64,000 nt of DNA from Pogostemon cablin (taxonomy: Eukaryota > Streptophyta > Magnoliopsida > Lamiales > Lamiaceae), in NCBI GenBank assembly GCA_023678885.1, contig CM043009.1, positions 20,205,117-20,269,116 of the forward strand, in the 5' to 3' direction. Both the position numbers and the translations under genes were made by a program. Numbering within the stretch: the stretch's first letter is position 1; each line of letters opens with the position of its first letter. This document shows, piece by piece, positions 47,916-59,447 of this stretch. Under the pieces are notes generated by a model, which worked only from the letters and a program-made list of their open reading frames with translations, did not search any database and was not told where the DNA came from.

Positions 47916-49250
47916 ATGGATGGTTGGAACCAATTCACAAATGTCTTTGGGGATCAATTTGCAAGGGTTCCACCTCCACAATCAAGAGGCTACATGAATG
48001 AGAGCAACTATGGGTACAACTTCCAAATGAATCAAGATAGCTCTCAATACTACAATCAAGGAAGAAATGGAGAATGGCAACAAGCTTACAATGCAAATAC
48101 ATTCCATCCGTATCAAGCATACACTTATTCTCCACCAAATCCCAACACCAACACTTCTCCTCCGTTTCAAAACTATGCCTTACTTGAATTATATAGAAGA
48201 AGTGCTCAAGGAAGTGATGAAGGTCAAGATCCTCAATCAAGTTTTCTTCAAAATGAATCCTCCGAGATAATTACCCAAGTTACTTTGGAAGTGACAAGAC
48301 AAATAAGGATGATGAATCAAGGTGCTTATGGTCAAGTCTTGTCTAATTCAAGTTTGGAGGGTGCTCAAAATGTGCAAGGTGTGTCGATTCCTAGTCCTAT
48401 GGAGCAAGAAGAGTGGAGGATGCCTACGCATCAAGTAGGAGATGTTTCTTTCATGGGAGTGGATGATTTCCAAGGAAATTTTCAACATAACTATGAAGGA
48501 AGTTTTCATGGGAATTATCCATCAATTCAAGAATGGAATTGTGACAACCAAGATGGAGGAGACTTTCAACAAGTCGAAGAAGAAAAATCATCTTTAGAAG
48601 TATTGATTGAGAAGTTGATTGAAACAAGGAGAAAGAGTGATGAAGTTAATGAAAGAAAATTCAAGGCTATTGAGGAAAATAATGAAAGAAGATTCAAGAC
48701 CTTGGAGCAACAAGTGAGCCAAATTGTAAGTACTTTGACCAATTTTCAACAAGTTGAAGAGCTTGAAGAGGAGAGTAAATTTGAAGAAGAGTTTGAGGAA
48801 GAAAAGAATTTGGGAGATGAAGAATCAAAAGAGGTATTTGAAGAGCATATTGAGGCAAATGATGTTGAAGAGAAGGAACAAAGTCAAGAAGCAAATGATG
48901 ATGACTTGAAGAGTGAAATGAGCATTTCTAAACCTTTAAACTCTTTAAGTTGCTTTGAATTTGATAATATTGTTTACATTGATTTTGTTTTACCCATTGA
49001 TTTTTCTCATATCCTTAGAAACAAAAGAGAACTCGAAGAGATGTTGGAGATCTATTTGGTAAGGAAGAATAAGTGGTGTTCAAGAATGGAGAGGGCAATG
49101 GAGTGTAAGCTCAAGAGAGTCGAATTTTTGAAGCCATGCTCGAAGGATGCAACTGAGGTCGTCATTTGCCATAAATGCCTAATAGAGGAAGAAGCACAAC
49201 GGTTAAAATTCGATGGCAAGGACGAAAGATATCCGTGGCCATTCCGATGA
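47916..49250 (+). CDS. Intact gag-like ORF of element C, 444 residues
   Basis: The ATG at 47916 opens a 444-codon frame with no break. The N-terminus is Asn/Gln/Tyr-rich (GYMNESNYGYNFQMNQDSSQ). The middle (about residues 215-340) is Glu/Lys-rich and predicted coiled coil (IEENNERRFKTLEQQVSQIV). The C-terminus is mixed and contains CSRMERAMECKL. There is no zinc knuckle, protease or polymerase motif. It occupies the gag position and resembles the charged region of element A gag. Keeping an open frame in a non-autonomous element suggests the protein was useful to it. Function beyond a gag role is not known. Confidence 0.75.
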   Translation: MDGWNQFTNVFGDQFARVPPPQSRGYMNESNYGYNFQMNQDSSQYYNQGRNGEWQQAYNANTFHPYQAYTYSPPNPNTNTSPPFQNYALLELYRRSAQGSDEGQDPQSSFLQNESSEIITQVTLEVTRQIRMMNQGAYGQVLSNSSLEGAQNVQGVSIPSPMEQEEWRMPTHQVGDVSFMGVDDFQGNFQHNYEGSFHGNYPSIQEWNCDNQDGGDFQQVEEEKSSLEVLIEKLIETRRKSDEVNERKFKAIEENNERRFKTLEQQVSQIVSTLTNFQQVEELEEESKFEEEFEEEKNLGDEESKEVFEEHIEANDVEEKEQSQEANDDDLKSEMSISKPLNSLSCFEFDNIVYIDFVLPIDFSHILRNKRELEEMLEIYLVRKNKWCSRMERAMECKLKRVEFLKPCSKDATEVVICHKCLIEEEAQRLKFDGKDERYPWPFR

Positions 49251-51292
49251 GTTCTCCATATCCCGTCCGGCTTGAAGACGTTAAACTTAGCGCTAGATGG
49301 GAGGCAACCCATCATTATCTTTATTGCTTTATTATTTGTTTTCAATAAGGATGGTGGATTTGCTTGTTTTGCATTTTTTGTATGTATGTTGATTGTGCTT
49401 ATGAGGAGAATGCGTATTGGACAAACGATAAGTGTTTGATTTGAAGTGTGAAAGTAAGTCACACCACTTTTTGCAAACTTACCTCGAAACTCTTGTTTCA
49501 ATTTAAGTTTGGGGGGATATGGCGTGGTGTGACATACTTTGTCTTGAAAGCATATACTTTTCGTATTTTTGAGCTAATTTTAAAATTTTTCTCATGAGTT
49601 TGGTTTGATTTTGGTATGATTGGTGGTGTTGAAGTGCATGTGAATCCATATTTTTAATGAAATTGTTGAGCTAATGGTCTTGTTGAGCATGTATGAAGGG
49701 TATTGGAAGCACGAATTGAGCTCGGAGCTAACAACTTCCACTATCAAATGCTTATTGAGGGAGTTCATTCTACACCCTACCACTTTTATGTGTTTAGCAT
49801 AATTTATGTTGATTTGGATTGTTGTGATTAGCATGTTTCTTCATTTGTTATGTTTTTGGGATGTTTACTTTCGTAATTTAGGATTTCCTTTTCAATCAAG
49901 GTTGGGATGATTGTGAGCTTACATTGTTTTGGATGATTTGAATGTGTGCTTCATTGTTTAATGATGGTGATTTTTATTTTTGCATGTTATGTGTTTTTGT
50001 TTCGTTCTTTGTTTGTTGAGTCTTTATTTTGTGTTTTGTGTGTATTTTTATATTTGTCTTGGTATGTTTGGTGGTTTGTTTAGGGAGGTTGTGAGTCATT
50101 TTTGAATATGAGTGATGATATGTTGTGGTAATAAGTGATAACAAGTTATGATTAAGAATCTCTACACTTTCGAATTGTGACATGTTTTATTTAACTTGTT
50201 CAATTTTGAGATGAATGTGGTGCAATAAGTTTCTTAAGGTCCGAGCACAAGCTTGTGAGAATTTGAGCCTCAACAGTGCATACATGGTTTTTTCCTTCGT
50301 GAGTGGATCGATTGAGTTTTGATAAGCTAGAACTTGCTCAAGGTCTATAGGAATGAGCCCGATTTGTGGAGATTAGTGAAATGATTTAAGGCCATCCTTG
50401 TCATTTATAGTCATTACCATATATTTCCCTACCTTGAACATCATCCCTAGTCAACCACTTTGAGCCTTAAAGCCTATTTATTGTGATATAAGCACATTAC
50501 AAGCCATGATTACCCACTTAAGCCTTACATATATACCATTTGTGTGGGTGATTGAGGAGATGGTAACTAGAAAGGTTTGATAAGGAAGAAAAAGAAAAAA
50601 AGGAAATGGTAAACAAGTAAGAAAAAGGATGAAAAAGAGCACAAGAAAGAATGGACATGCAACCTCAAAATAAGAAAATGAGCAAAGTAATAACAATATG
50701 CTCAAGTACTTAAAAGTTCAAAGAAGGAAGCATGCATTAAAAGAAGCTCAAAATCTAAGGAAAGTTGATGATTAGTACTTGTGATTACCAAAGTTGAGAA
50801 AGGAAGAAAGAAAAGTGGAGAAGTTGATCATCTCTTCGATTACTTACACTTGTTAGTCACTATTATCCATAATCTTCCTACCTTACCAAAGAGCCTATCA
50901 TTACATCCCAATTAAAGACCTTTTTTATCATTAATTTAAACTTTGGTGGTTTGTGAATGTAGTCTACGAGCAAGCTTATAGCGAGTCGAGCCAATCGATT
51001 GATGAGTGTTGTTTTACCCTATTTTAAAGAGTGTTGAGTGATATTTATATCCTATGTGAGGCTTGGACTTAAAAAGGGACTATATTACACTATCATTCTC
51101 TTTAGATTGAACTTGTTAATTCTTCATGTCATGAATCTAATGTTGTAGGATGACTTAGCATAAATTGTGATTCTTATTATTATTGATGTGTTGTTACTTA
51201 TGTTCGTTTAGTCTTTTCCTAGGTGAAAATCACTCTCCTTGGTTTATCATTTTCGTTGTGTGGGTACGCACAACACTTTAAGTTTGGGGGTG
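49251..51292 (+). other. 3' noncoding region and polypurine tract of element C
   Basis: CTTGAAGACGTTAAACTTAG (49271), then CGCTAGATGGGAGGCAACCC, is an Athila-type block shared with A. CCAAAGAGCCTATCATTACA is at 50886-50905. TCGAGCCAATCGATTGATGA is near 50986. The polypurine tract AAGTTTGGGGG is at 51280-51290. No polymerase genes are present in these 2 kb. Confidence 0.85.
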
Positions 51293-52865
51293 TGATGAGT
51301 GATATTTTCACCTAGATTTTAGTATCTTTTTATGTGAGTTTTCGTATATTTTTATCTGTATTTTATGTGTTATTTGGTTGTGTTTTGTGTTTTTATGGAA
51401 ATGTGTGTGAATGAGCTTAAACCTATAATTTTCACTTTTTATTTGATGCTAGATATGATAAGGAAGACGTAGGAAAAAGCGGATCTCAATTCGGAGTTGA
51501 AACGAGGGAGAACGAGCCAAAACAGTGAAGAAATACAGGAGCCAGCACCAACACGGGCCGTGTAGCCAACACGGCCCTGTAAGCGATGGCCGTGCGGCGA
51601 CACCTATTCGTTCAACACGGGCACATTAAGACTGTGTCCAGTCGCACGAGTCGTGTTGGCAGCACGAGTCGTGTCATCAACACGGCCCTGTAAGAAAATG
51701 CCGTGCGGGAGCATCAGATTACACAATACGGGCACCTTATGGCCGTGTGGCAGAGCACGACTCGTGCTGTGTAAAATCCTGGAAAAAAATCAGAATCCTT
51801 CTAGAAGCCTCCCAAGGGGTATAAATACCCAATACTTCAATATGTAAAAAAGAGATCTGAAATTCTACCTACCCCACACACCTCACACACCATTTCCTCC
51901 ATTCTTCACCTTCACCTTCATCCATTCTTCATCCTTTGGATCTACCTTGATCCAACCATCACATCCTCCATCCAAGTAGCTAGAGAAGCAAGGAAGAGAG
52001 GTGAATTGCAAGGGGAAGAAGAAGATCACCATTGGAGACATCCAAGGGAGTTTTCATCTAAACTTTGTATTGAAATCTATTGTTTAACATGTTTTGTAAG
52101 GAATTTAATGTCTATGTTAATTTTCTTATGGATATGAGAGGCTAATCTCCCTTGTGAGATTAGCAATATGAATTGTGTTGGATAATTTTTGGTATTTTGC
52201 AATTGAATGATTATGTTGATTGAGTTAATTGATTTTCTATCATTGATGCTTTAGATCTTGAGGTTTATGATGATTTGTGTGTTTAATTGTTTTAAGCATG
52301 TGATTAGATTGAGAAGTCAATTGCATATTTAGGATAATTAAGTGAATCATCTCATCAAATACTTCATGTGCATTATAGATTGTGAAGAGATTGAGAAGTC
52401 CTTCATAGTTTAGAACCCTTTGATAGAACATATCATTTATTACATTGAGAAGTCAATAGATTATGTGAAGAGACTCTCATTTCAAGCTTAGTACCTAGTT
52501 GGAATTGTTTGAGTGAGAACCAATCAAATGAATGTCATTCCATATCCTATTCATTCCGAGAGGGAGTTTAGGTGATCTTAGTGTTGGCCCTTAGCCTTTT
52601 TCCCATGACACATATGAATTCATTGCATGGTACCTAGATTTTCCATGCTTTAAGTATTGTTAATCTCATCTCTATCTACTTGGCTCATTCATCCATCTCC
52701 CATTTATCTATCCATTTATTTTATTGTAATTTCTTGATTATCTTCCCTTCTTGATCATCTCTATAATACTATGATGAACACGAGATCGCTTAGACCCTAG
52801 TACCTTCCTCCCTGTGGTTCGATAATTTCTTTAATTGGTCATGCCCACTAAACTATGGCTAATCA
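51293..52865 (+). repeat. 3' LTR of element C
   Basis: It matches 46107-47680 throughout. Several differences fall in the inverted-word cluster, such as CATGAGCCATG against CACGAGTCGTG. Confidence 0.93.
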
Positions 52866-55197
52866 ACGGACTCAAATCCTAATCTTCAACCATCTAATAC
52901 CCCAGAAGTTGAACAAGAACAACCCATTAATGTTAGTGAAAAAGATTGTGGTACTCGAAAGAGGAAATTAGTATCTGACGTTTGGGATCATTTCAAAAAA
53001 GAAAAAATTGATGGAACTGACAAAGCCATTTGCAATTATTGCAAAAAGAAATTGAGCGCAGTTAGTAGGAATGGAACAAGTCACTTACGAGAGCATGCTC
53101 TTAGATGTCCTTCAAGATCCACAAAAGATATAAAACAATGTTTGTTGACTGCTACCACAAACAAAGATGGGACAACACAATTGAAAAACTATTCCTTCGA
53201 ACCTGAACTAGCTAGACTTCATCTTGCATACATGATCATTCAACATGAGTACCCACTTCGCATGGTTGAACATAAATGGTTTAAAGTATTCATGAATACT
53301 TGTCAACCTCTCTTCAAGCCAATCTCAAGAAACACTCTTCGTAGTGATATTTTGAAGATTTTTGTTGATGAGAAGAGTAAAGTAATGAGTATGTTGGAGA
53401 ATAATGAGAGTCGAATTGCAATCACTACTGACATGTGGACTTCTAGCAATCAAAAGAAGGGGTACATGGCTATAACTGCACATTTTGTGGACAACACATG
53501 GACTTTATGTAGCAGAATTGTAAGGTAATATTTACTTATTTAAATTTAATTTTGACAAAAATAACATATTTAACTCTTTATTTTTAACTTCATATGACAG
53601 GTTTGCGTATGTTCCTTGTCCACACACTGCTGAAGTGATAACAGATGTCTTGTTTGAGTGCCTGCTAGATTGGAACATAGAGCGTAAGTTGTCTACTTTG
53701 ACATTAGACAATTGTAGCACTAATGATTCTGTTGCTTCCATGTTGGCATTGTTGATGAATAAATTTTCTCCTGATACATTGTTGTTGGGTGGAGACATTT
53801 TACACATGAGGTGTGCAGCTCACATACTAAACTTGATTGTTAAAGATGGTATGGATGTGATTGGAAGTAGTATCGAGAGGATTCGGGATAGTGTATACTA
53901 CTGGATAGGCAACACCAAAAGGGTGGAAAAATTTGAAGAAACAACGCGCCACCTACACATTCGATGTAAGAAAAAGCTTGCCCATGATGTTAAAACTAGA
54001 TGGAATTCTGTTTATCTCATGCTTAGTTCTGCATTGCCATATAAAATTATTTTTTCTCGTTTAAAACAACGTGATCCGGGTTATAAGTCTTTACCTACTG
54101 ATGAGGATTGGGTGCTTGCTAGTGATGTTTGTGAAAAGCTAGCTGTGTTTTATAAGTTAACCAATATGTTTTCTGGTACCAAATATGTCACTGCAAATCA
54201 GATCTTTATGTATATTTGTGAGATAAGAGTTAGAATGAATGATTGGTTGGAATTTGGATGTGATGAGGTGAAGACAATGACAAAAAAGATGATAGAAAAA
54301 TATAACAAATATTGGGAAGACATTCATAAGGTTTTCTCAATTTCTATTATTTTAGATCCTAGATTCAAGTTTATGATGATTGCTTACTTTTTTGATCAAT
54401 TTTATGGAGAAAAAGCTAAAGATGAGAAGGAAAAGCTTCGAAGTATTATGCATGAACTTGAAAAGGCATACAAGTCTTCTCCTCAAAACTCTCGTTCTAA
54501 TGCTAGTACTAGTAGAACCAAATCGTCATCATCTCATACTTCAGAATCAGCTGTAGAATCAGAATCGGATGATCTTTTGGGTAGCATTCGCTCTTTTGAA
54601 GTGTATTTATCTGAGGTTATCACTGATACACAAGATAAATCAGAGTTTGAAAGCTATTTAGAAGAGAGATTATTGCCTATTCATCATGATTTTGATATAC
54701 TTATTTGGTGGAAGACTCAAGGGATTAAGTATCCTACATTGCGTCGAATTGCAAGGGACATTTTTGCGATTCCTGTTTCTACTGTTGCTTCAGAGGCTGC
54801 TTTTAGCACGGGTGGTAGAATTGTGACCAAGCATCGAAGTAAACTTATTCTAGAAACATTGGAAGCATTGATGTGTTCTCAAGATTGGCTATGGGAAAAA
54901 CACAACGGTATGATTTTTTCAATAAATTATTTTTCATGTTCTTTATTTTATTTTATGAATTAACATGGTTATAATTTATATTATTTATGTTTTAGAAACA
55001 TCTGGACCAGTTAAAGGAGTCGCATGTTATTCAAGTGATGAAGATGAATGTGAAAATGAAAATGAAAATGTAAGTGATGTACTAATGTTATTATTAAAGG
55101 AGTTTTAATTTATTCAATTAATTATACACATATATATACTACATACTAATATTTATGTATGTATTTATAGGTTACATCAGCATCAGGTGTTATTTGA
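52866..55197 (+). pseudogene. hAT transposase (BED finger, RICESLEEPER-like), 5' end lost
   Basis: The frame is open from the very edge of element C and has no start codon. Exons I read are 52866-53524, 53601-54907, 54996-55069 and 55171-55197 (TGA), all GT..AG and in phase, about 688 residues. The BED zinc finger (CNYC..HLREH) is near residues 56-80. The central part has WTSSNQKKGYMAITAHFVD, LTLDNCSTND, CAAHILNLIVKDG and KTRWNS; the C-terminal dimerisation domain has DILIWWKTQGIKYPTLRRIA and ASEAAFSTGGRI. hAT transposases cut and paste their element through its short inverted ends. Apart from the missing N-terminus no break is visible, so the element was disabled by the rearrangement at element C. 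Confidence 0.9.
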
Positions 55198-55394
55198 GCA
55201 ACTTTTGCACCAAGGAGATCGTAGTTTTCGATACACTTTCAAGTGTTGGATTACGAGACTTCTTCTCATATTATTATATTTACTATGTTAATTTCTTGTT
55301 GTTGCACTTGGATGGAATATTATTCTCTATTATGGACTTTATTTTTATTTTATGTTTAATTTTGATGTTTTGTGTTGATCACTTGATTGTAAGA

Positions 55395-55688
55395 GGAAAA
55401 AACTGATATGAGAAGTTGCGGGTCGGGTGGGGTCGGGTAGGGTTGGCCCGATTTAGTTACTGCGGGTATCCGTATTTTACCCGTGTTATATACCCGTCTA
55501 TTATTTTATTGCGGGTATCCGTATACCCGCGGGTAATCCGTTTATCCGATGGACAAACCCGTATCCTACCCGCTGCTGACATTGAGGGTAATAGGGTAGG
55601 GTAGGGTAAGGTAATTGGGTAGCAGGTAGTAGGTGGATTAATTAAACTCGTACCCTACCCTACCCTACCCTACCCGTTTATATCTCTA
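55395..55688 (+). mobile_element. 3' subterminal region and terminal repeat of the hAT element
   Basis: Clusters of GCGGGTATCCGT, TACCCG and (CCCTA)5 (about 55651-55675) end in TACCCGTTTATATCTCTA at 55671-55688. Plant hAT elements commonly have such subterminal motifs and a terminus read TAGAGATATAAACGGG from outside. The left terminus is not in the window, so the 8-bp target duplication cannot be tested. Confidence 0.7.
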
Positions 55689-55978
55689 CTAATACACACA
55701 CAGGAGGATAAATACCACCATTTAAATCGTCCCTAATCGAAATTTATTTGAAATTGACATGGCAGTTATTTGATTAAAACATTAAAATAACGACGTGTTC
55801 AAAGATTTAATACCACATGATCCAACGAGACAAGCTAGTTGAATCCTTCGTAATTATCCTCAGTTATTTATTTACAACATTAAAATACTGAACATCGTGT
55901 TCTAAGATTTATTACCACCACATGCTCCAACGAGACACACACTTTGAATCCATCATCATCATAATCCTAAGTAGCACC
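55689..55978. repeat. Degenerate ~105-bp tandem duplication downstream of the minus-strand gene
   Basis: CGTGTTCAAAGATTTAATAC..CCAACGAGACAAGC (from 55793) is repeated as CGTGTTCTAAGATTTATTAC..CCAACGAGACACAC (from 55895). It may lie within the 3' UTR of the gene that ends at 55979. Confidence 0.65.
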
Positions 55979-57673
55979 TCAAAAAGCTTTGTAACGGGGG
56001 CGCTTATTATACCTGCAAGTCACCTTATACTCATTAGCACCCCAATCTGCTTCGCGATCAGGCTTAAGTAGGCACTCCATCACTCTTCTTCTCCCACTCG
56101 TCAGCGCCACCATTGCATAGAAGGTCTCTGGAACAGAGTAGCGCATCTTTGCATCAAAAGTTAAAAACATTACCCTGTTTTTGGGGGCATGGACAGCATT
56201 CTCAATTTTCACCAGTTCGTAAGTTTTGCCTGTCTGAAAACAAAATAAAATTCATATTCAACAGATGATACAAGAGCAAAAACAAAGGAATGACAAACAG
56301 TAAGAATTAATTAATAACATTAACTATTATCCAGCCTAATCTTATGTTTCAATGATTCCTAGGATTATTAATTCTTAGACTAACATGCAACTATCATCAC
56401 GTCGTCTGCAGTTTGATTCCAAATGGTAACGACAGTAAAGTCTTTTTTTTCCCCTAAAATGATTCTTGTTTCCCAAATAGCTCCTGACTCACAACATCCC
56501 CACATCAGCCAGACTGGGCTTGGAGAAAAGCAGCAGCAGCCTTTGTGTTTGTAGTATCAAGACAAATGAAGACAGAAGGGAGCTTTATGATAACTGGAGC
56601 ATGTTGATGGAGAATATCTTAAGATTCACAAGGTGTTGGAGTTAACGTCATGTTAAGCCCAAGCATGATTATGTTAACAACTTATGGTGAAAAGATGGAA
56701 GACATTCGATAGTAGTAGAAAAGATGTGGTGATCTTTGAGTGGAAGTTTTAATTAAATTATTCGCTCCAATAAAGAATCAAACGTTACTTATCATTCATC
56801 ATGGACTGCGCTCTTGATAAATATAGTTGATGAGTAAAACATGATTAGGCTCAAGGTGGAATTGAATAGGAGATGAAGAGAAATGAGTTGTCAGATGATG
56901 GGAGGAAGAGAAGTTGCTGATTGATGGAGGGGTGAACACATAACATGACATAACAATAACAAGAGCAGAAAGTCAACCACAGGAGCCAAAGGCCATTTGA
57001 AGGAAGTTGAGATTTATTCTAGAGAGCATTAGTGGCAAAAGAATGAAATAAATTGAAAACTGTAATTCATCAAAATTATATCAAATGAACAGGCAAACAT
57101 CAAGATTCAGACCACCAGGATAAAAAACTAGAAATCCAAGAGAAAAAAAAAATAGCTAAATTAAAGAGGATGTAGTCCAACCAATTGAAACAACATTTAT
57201 AATCACATTCAAAAACCAGATGTAAGGAAACGCAGCACCTTTTGGGAGATATGAGTAAGAGCTAACTTCATTGCCATTTTCACAAAAAAATCATTCAGAT
57301 TCTTCACTGGTAGAAAAGAACACCCGTGTAATGGAAGGATGCATGTCACACCGTAACCCTGTAGTGTCCAATTAACAATGAATCATTATGGTAGGGGGGT
57401 AAAAACAAAAATAACATTCCAATAATAATCAGAAAGAAATTAAGACATACATACCCTGGTAGTGCGCACTTGATGAAGAAACATCTTCGCCATGAGGAGT
57501 TCCTTCCTCATCGTCTCAACATCTACATCTACGCTGCCAGGCGGCCCGTACAAGTTGAACCATACATCTTCCTTCCCTTCGTCCTCCCACGGATACTTGC
57601 GTTTAACAATGAGATCAATCAGACCGCATTTATATTGCGGACATGTCTCCAATGGCGGCCATTCCTTTTCCAT
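55979..57673 (-). CDS. Two-exon host gene, ~157 residues, tentatively cystatin-like fold
   Basis: Exon 1 is 57673-57455 (ATG at 57673) and exon 2 is 56233-55979. The donor GTATGT and acceptor TTTTCAG are in phase 0 and the intron is about 1.2 kb. The protein starts MEKEWPPLETCPQYKCG and includes a Gly/Pro loop (YGPPGSVDVD), then TYELVKIENAVHAPKNRVMF, FYAMVAL and RRVMECLLKP, then a basic tail. The helix-then-strands pattern and YELVKIENA wording resemble plant cystatin-like/DUF626-type proteins; this is recognition by eye, not a search. No signal peptide or membrane segment is evident, so it is probably cytosolic or nuclear. The frame is intact. A TATA-like run lies about 100 bp upstream. Confidence 0.72.
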
Positions 57674-57776
57674 CACAGATACAGAGAGGGGTAATCTTTT
57701 CTGAAACCTTCACAGATGAGGTGAATTGAGATTGAGAACCAAACCTAAACCTAACCCCAAATTCGATGCCGATGCT

Positions 57777-57792
57777 CTATATATATATATGA
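57777..57792 (-). promoter_or_regulatory. TATA-like run upstream of the minus-strand gene
   Basis: CTATATATATATATAT on the plus strand reads as TATA repeats on the minus strand, about 105-120 bp before the ATG at 57673. Confidence 0.5.
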
Positions 57793-59447
57793 ACTTGGAA
57801 GAAAAATCAATAGGAATATGGATATATTGGGGTTGGGCCGGTCCAGCAACAATTAGACTACGGATGTATAATATATTGGGCCACTTGTCATTTTAACCAA
57901 ATCTAATTATTTCCGAACTAAATTTATTAATTCTTTTTCAATTGTTACATTATTTAATTATATTTTCATTACTTAAAATTAAATATTACTCCATCATATA
58001 ATTTTAAATATATAATAATGTATAAGTATGCACTATAATAATAGAGTTCTTTTGTCTCAACTTTAATTTCACATTGTTCTTTTTCTTATGTTCCACATTA
58101 AATTTCACAATAAAAAAAATACTACTATTATATTAATCCTCAATTTTAAAAATACATATATTCCCTCGAGTCATAAGTACTAATTTTTATTCATACATAG
58201 ATTAGTGAATATTATTTTATTATTTATCTTGAGTAGTTAGTTAAATTATTATTGAACAGTGGCCACATTCCATTTTTTTGCTAAAGGGATAAATGGTCCA
58301 AAATTTTTATATTATATGGTGTATCAATCTTTATTATCACACCGCGCAGCACATAAAGGTGTGAAATTTGTAACCATAAGAGACAATGACAAATCATAAG
58401 AACAAATAATAACCACTTGAAAATGAATGAATAATAAAATAAAAATAAAAAAATAAAAAACATATCCTTTTTTGTGTGCAACTAAATTGTGCAGTCTTAT
58501 GGAATTGTTGCATGTCTCTCAAAACTAAGGTAAATAAGGTGAACTAAGGTAAATAAGGTGATGGAAGGCTGACTGACTAACAAACAAGCTCGAATCTGGT
58601 AGGGTTTAAATCATGTGGTCTCACTTTAATTTAAACTCTAGCAATACATACCTGAGTATATTAGGATTGAAATTGGCCACAAGATTTACACAAGTGTCAG
58701 CATCATTATTACTTTTCATATATTAAATATCACTTTTAATTTTCAAGAATATCACTTCTTATTTATCTCACACTTGTCATAAATGAAAAGTTACTCCCTC
58801 AATCCACTAGTAAGGGTCTTATTTTGCTATTTAGGGCATCCCCAAAGTTTCTAATTTCTTTTTTTAAACATATGTGACACTCATCCACGTCTCTAATTCT
58901 GATCTTATCCTGATATATTAAAAGAGCAAGCCAAATGGAAAATATTTTTTACCATTGTCTCCCTTCCCATTAGTGTTATTTATACTCATAAGTTTTGGGA
59001 ACTTATGCCCTTGATTTTCTGAGAGAAAAAAAAACTTAATTTTTTAATCATACATTTATACTTTTCATATTTCAACTGACCATTTCAATGAAAAACCTAA
59101 TGTGCAAACACAAATCCCAAGATTGGCGGTACGACCAATCAATCCGAATGTTCTTAAGATTAACAATTGCGGGTACAACCATCAAATTGAACTATTCTCG
59201 AGTGATCCTTTGAATTCGAACTCGACAATGCATTAAGACACCAAACATAAGAATTATTAGGCTATGAAAATCGGCTAAAAATCATACAACCTAGATCCCA
59301 CTACATTAGGGAGGCTCTCTCTATGTTGCTACTTTCCTCACAACAATTACGGTATGGATCACGAAATAGCAATAAGCAATAAAATAATCAAACTATATGG
59401 CCAGTCTAAAATAATTATCAAATAGCTTTAAAACGGTTCAATGCATG
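57793..59447. other. AT-rich intergenic spacer
   Basis: No supported gene. A tandem 19-bp word AACTAAGGTAAATAAGGTG occurs twice near 58522-58561. ACTCCCTCAATCCACTAGTA at about 58794 resembles a MITE end, but no partner end was found. Confidence 0.45.

Larger units (their letters stand above)
46107..52865 (+). mobile_element. Element C: non-autonomous Athila-type LTR retrotransposon, structurally complete
   Basis: LTRs are 46107-47680 and 51293-52865, differing by eye at about 24 sites. It has a tRNA-Asp primer-binding site, one gag-like ORF, the conserved 3' block and a polypurine tract, but no protease, RT or integrase. It is 6.76 kb long. It must have relied on enzymes from an autonomous partner. 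Flanking bases are TCGAG on the left and ACGGA on the right, so there is no target duplication. Confidence 0.92.

Noticed and set aside
55610..55676. GGGTAGGGTAGGG and CCCTACCCTACCC runs resembling telomere repeats
   Set aside because: Plant telomeres are TTTAGGG. These GGGTA runs lie at the end of a hAT element next to GGGTAYCCG motifs and fit subterminal transposase sites.
8794..58830. CTCCCTC/CTCCGTC-type MITE ends at 32845 and 58794
   Set aside because: Only one end of each could be found, so no element was called there.
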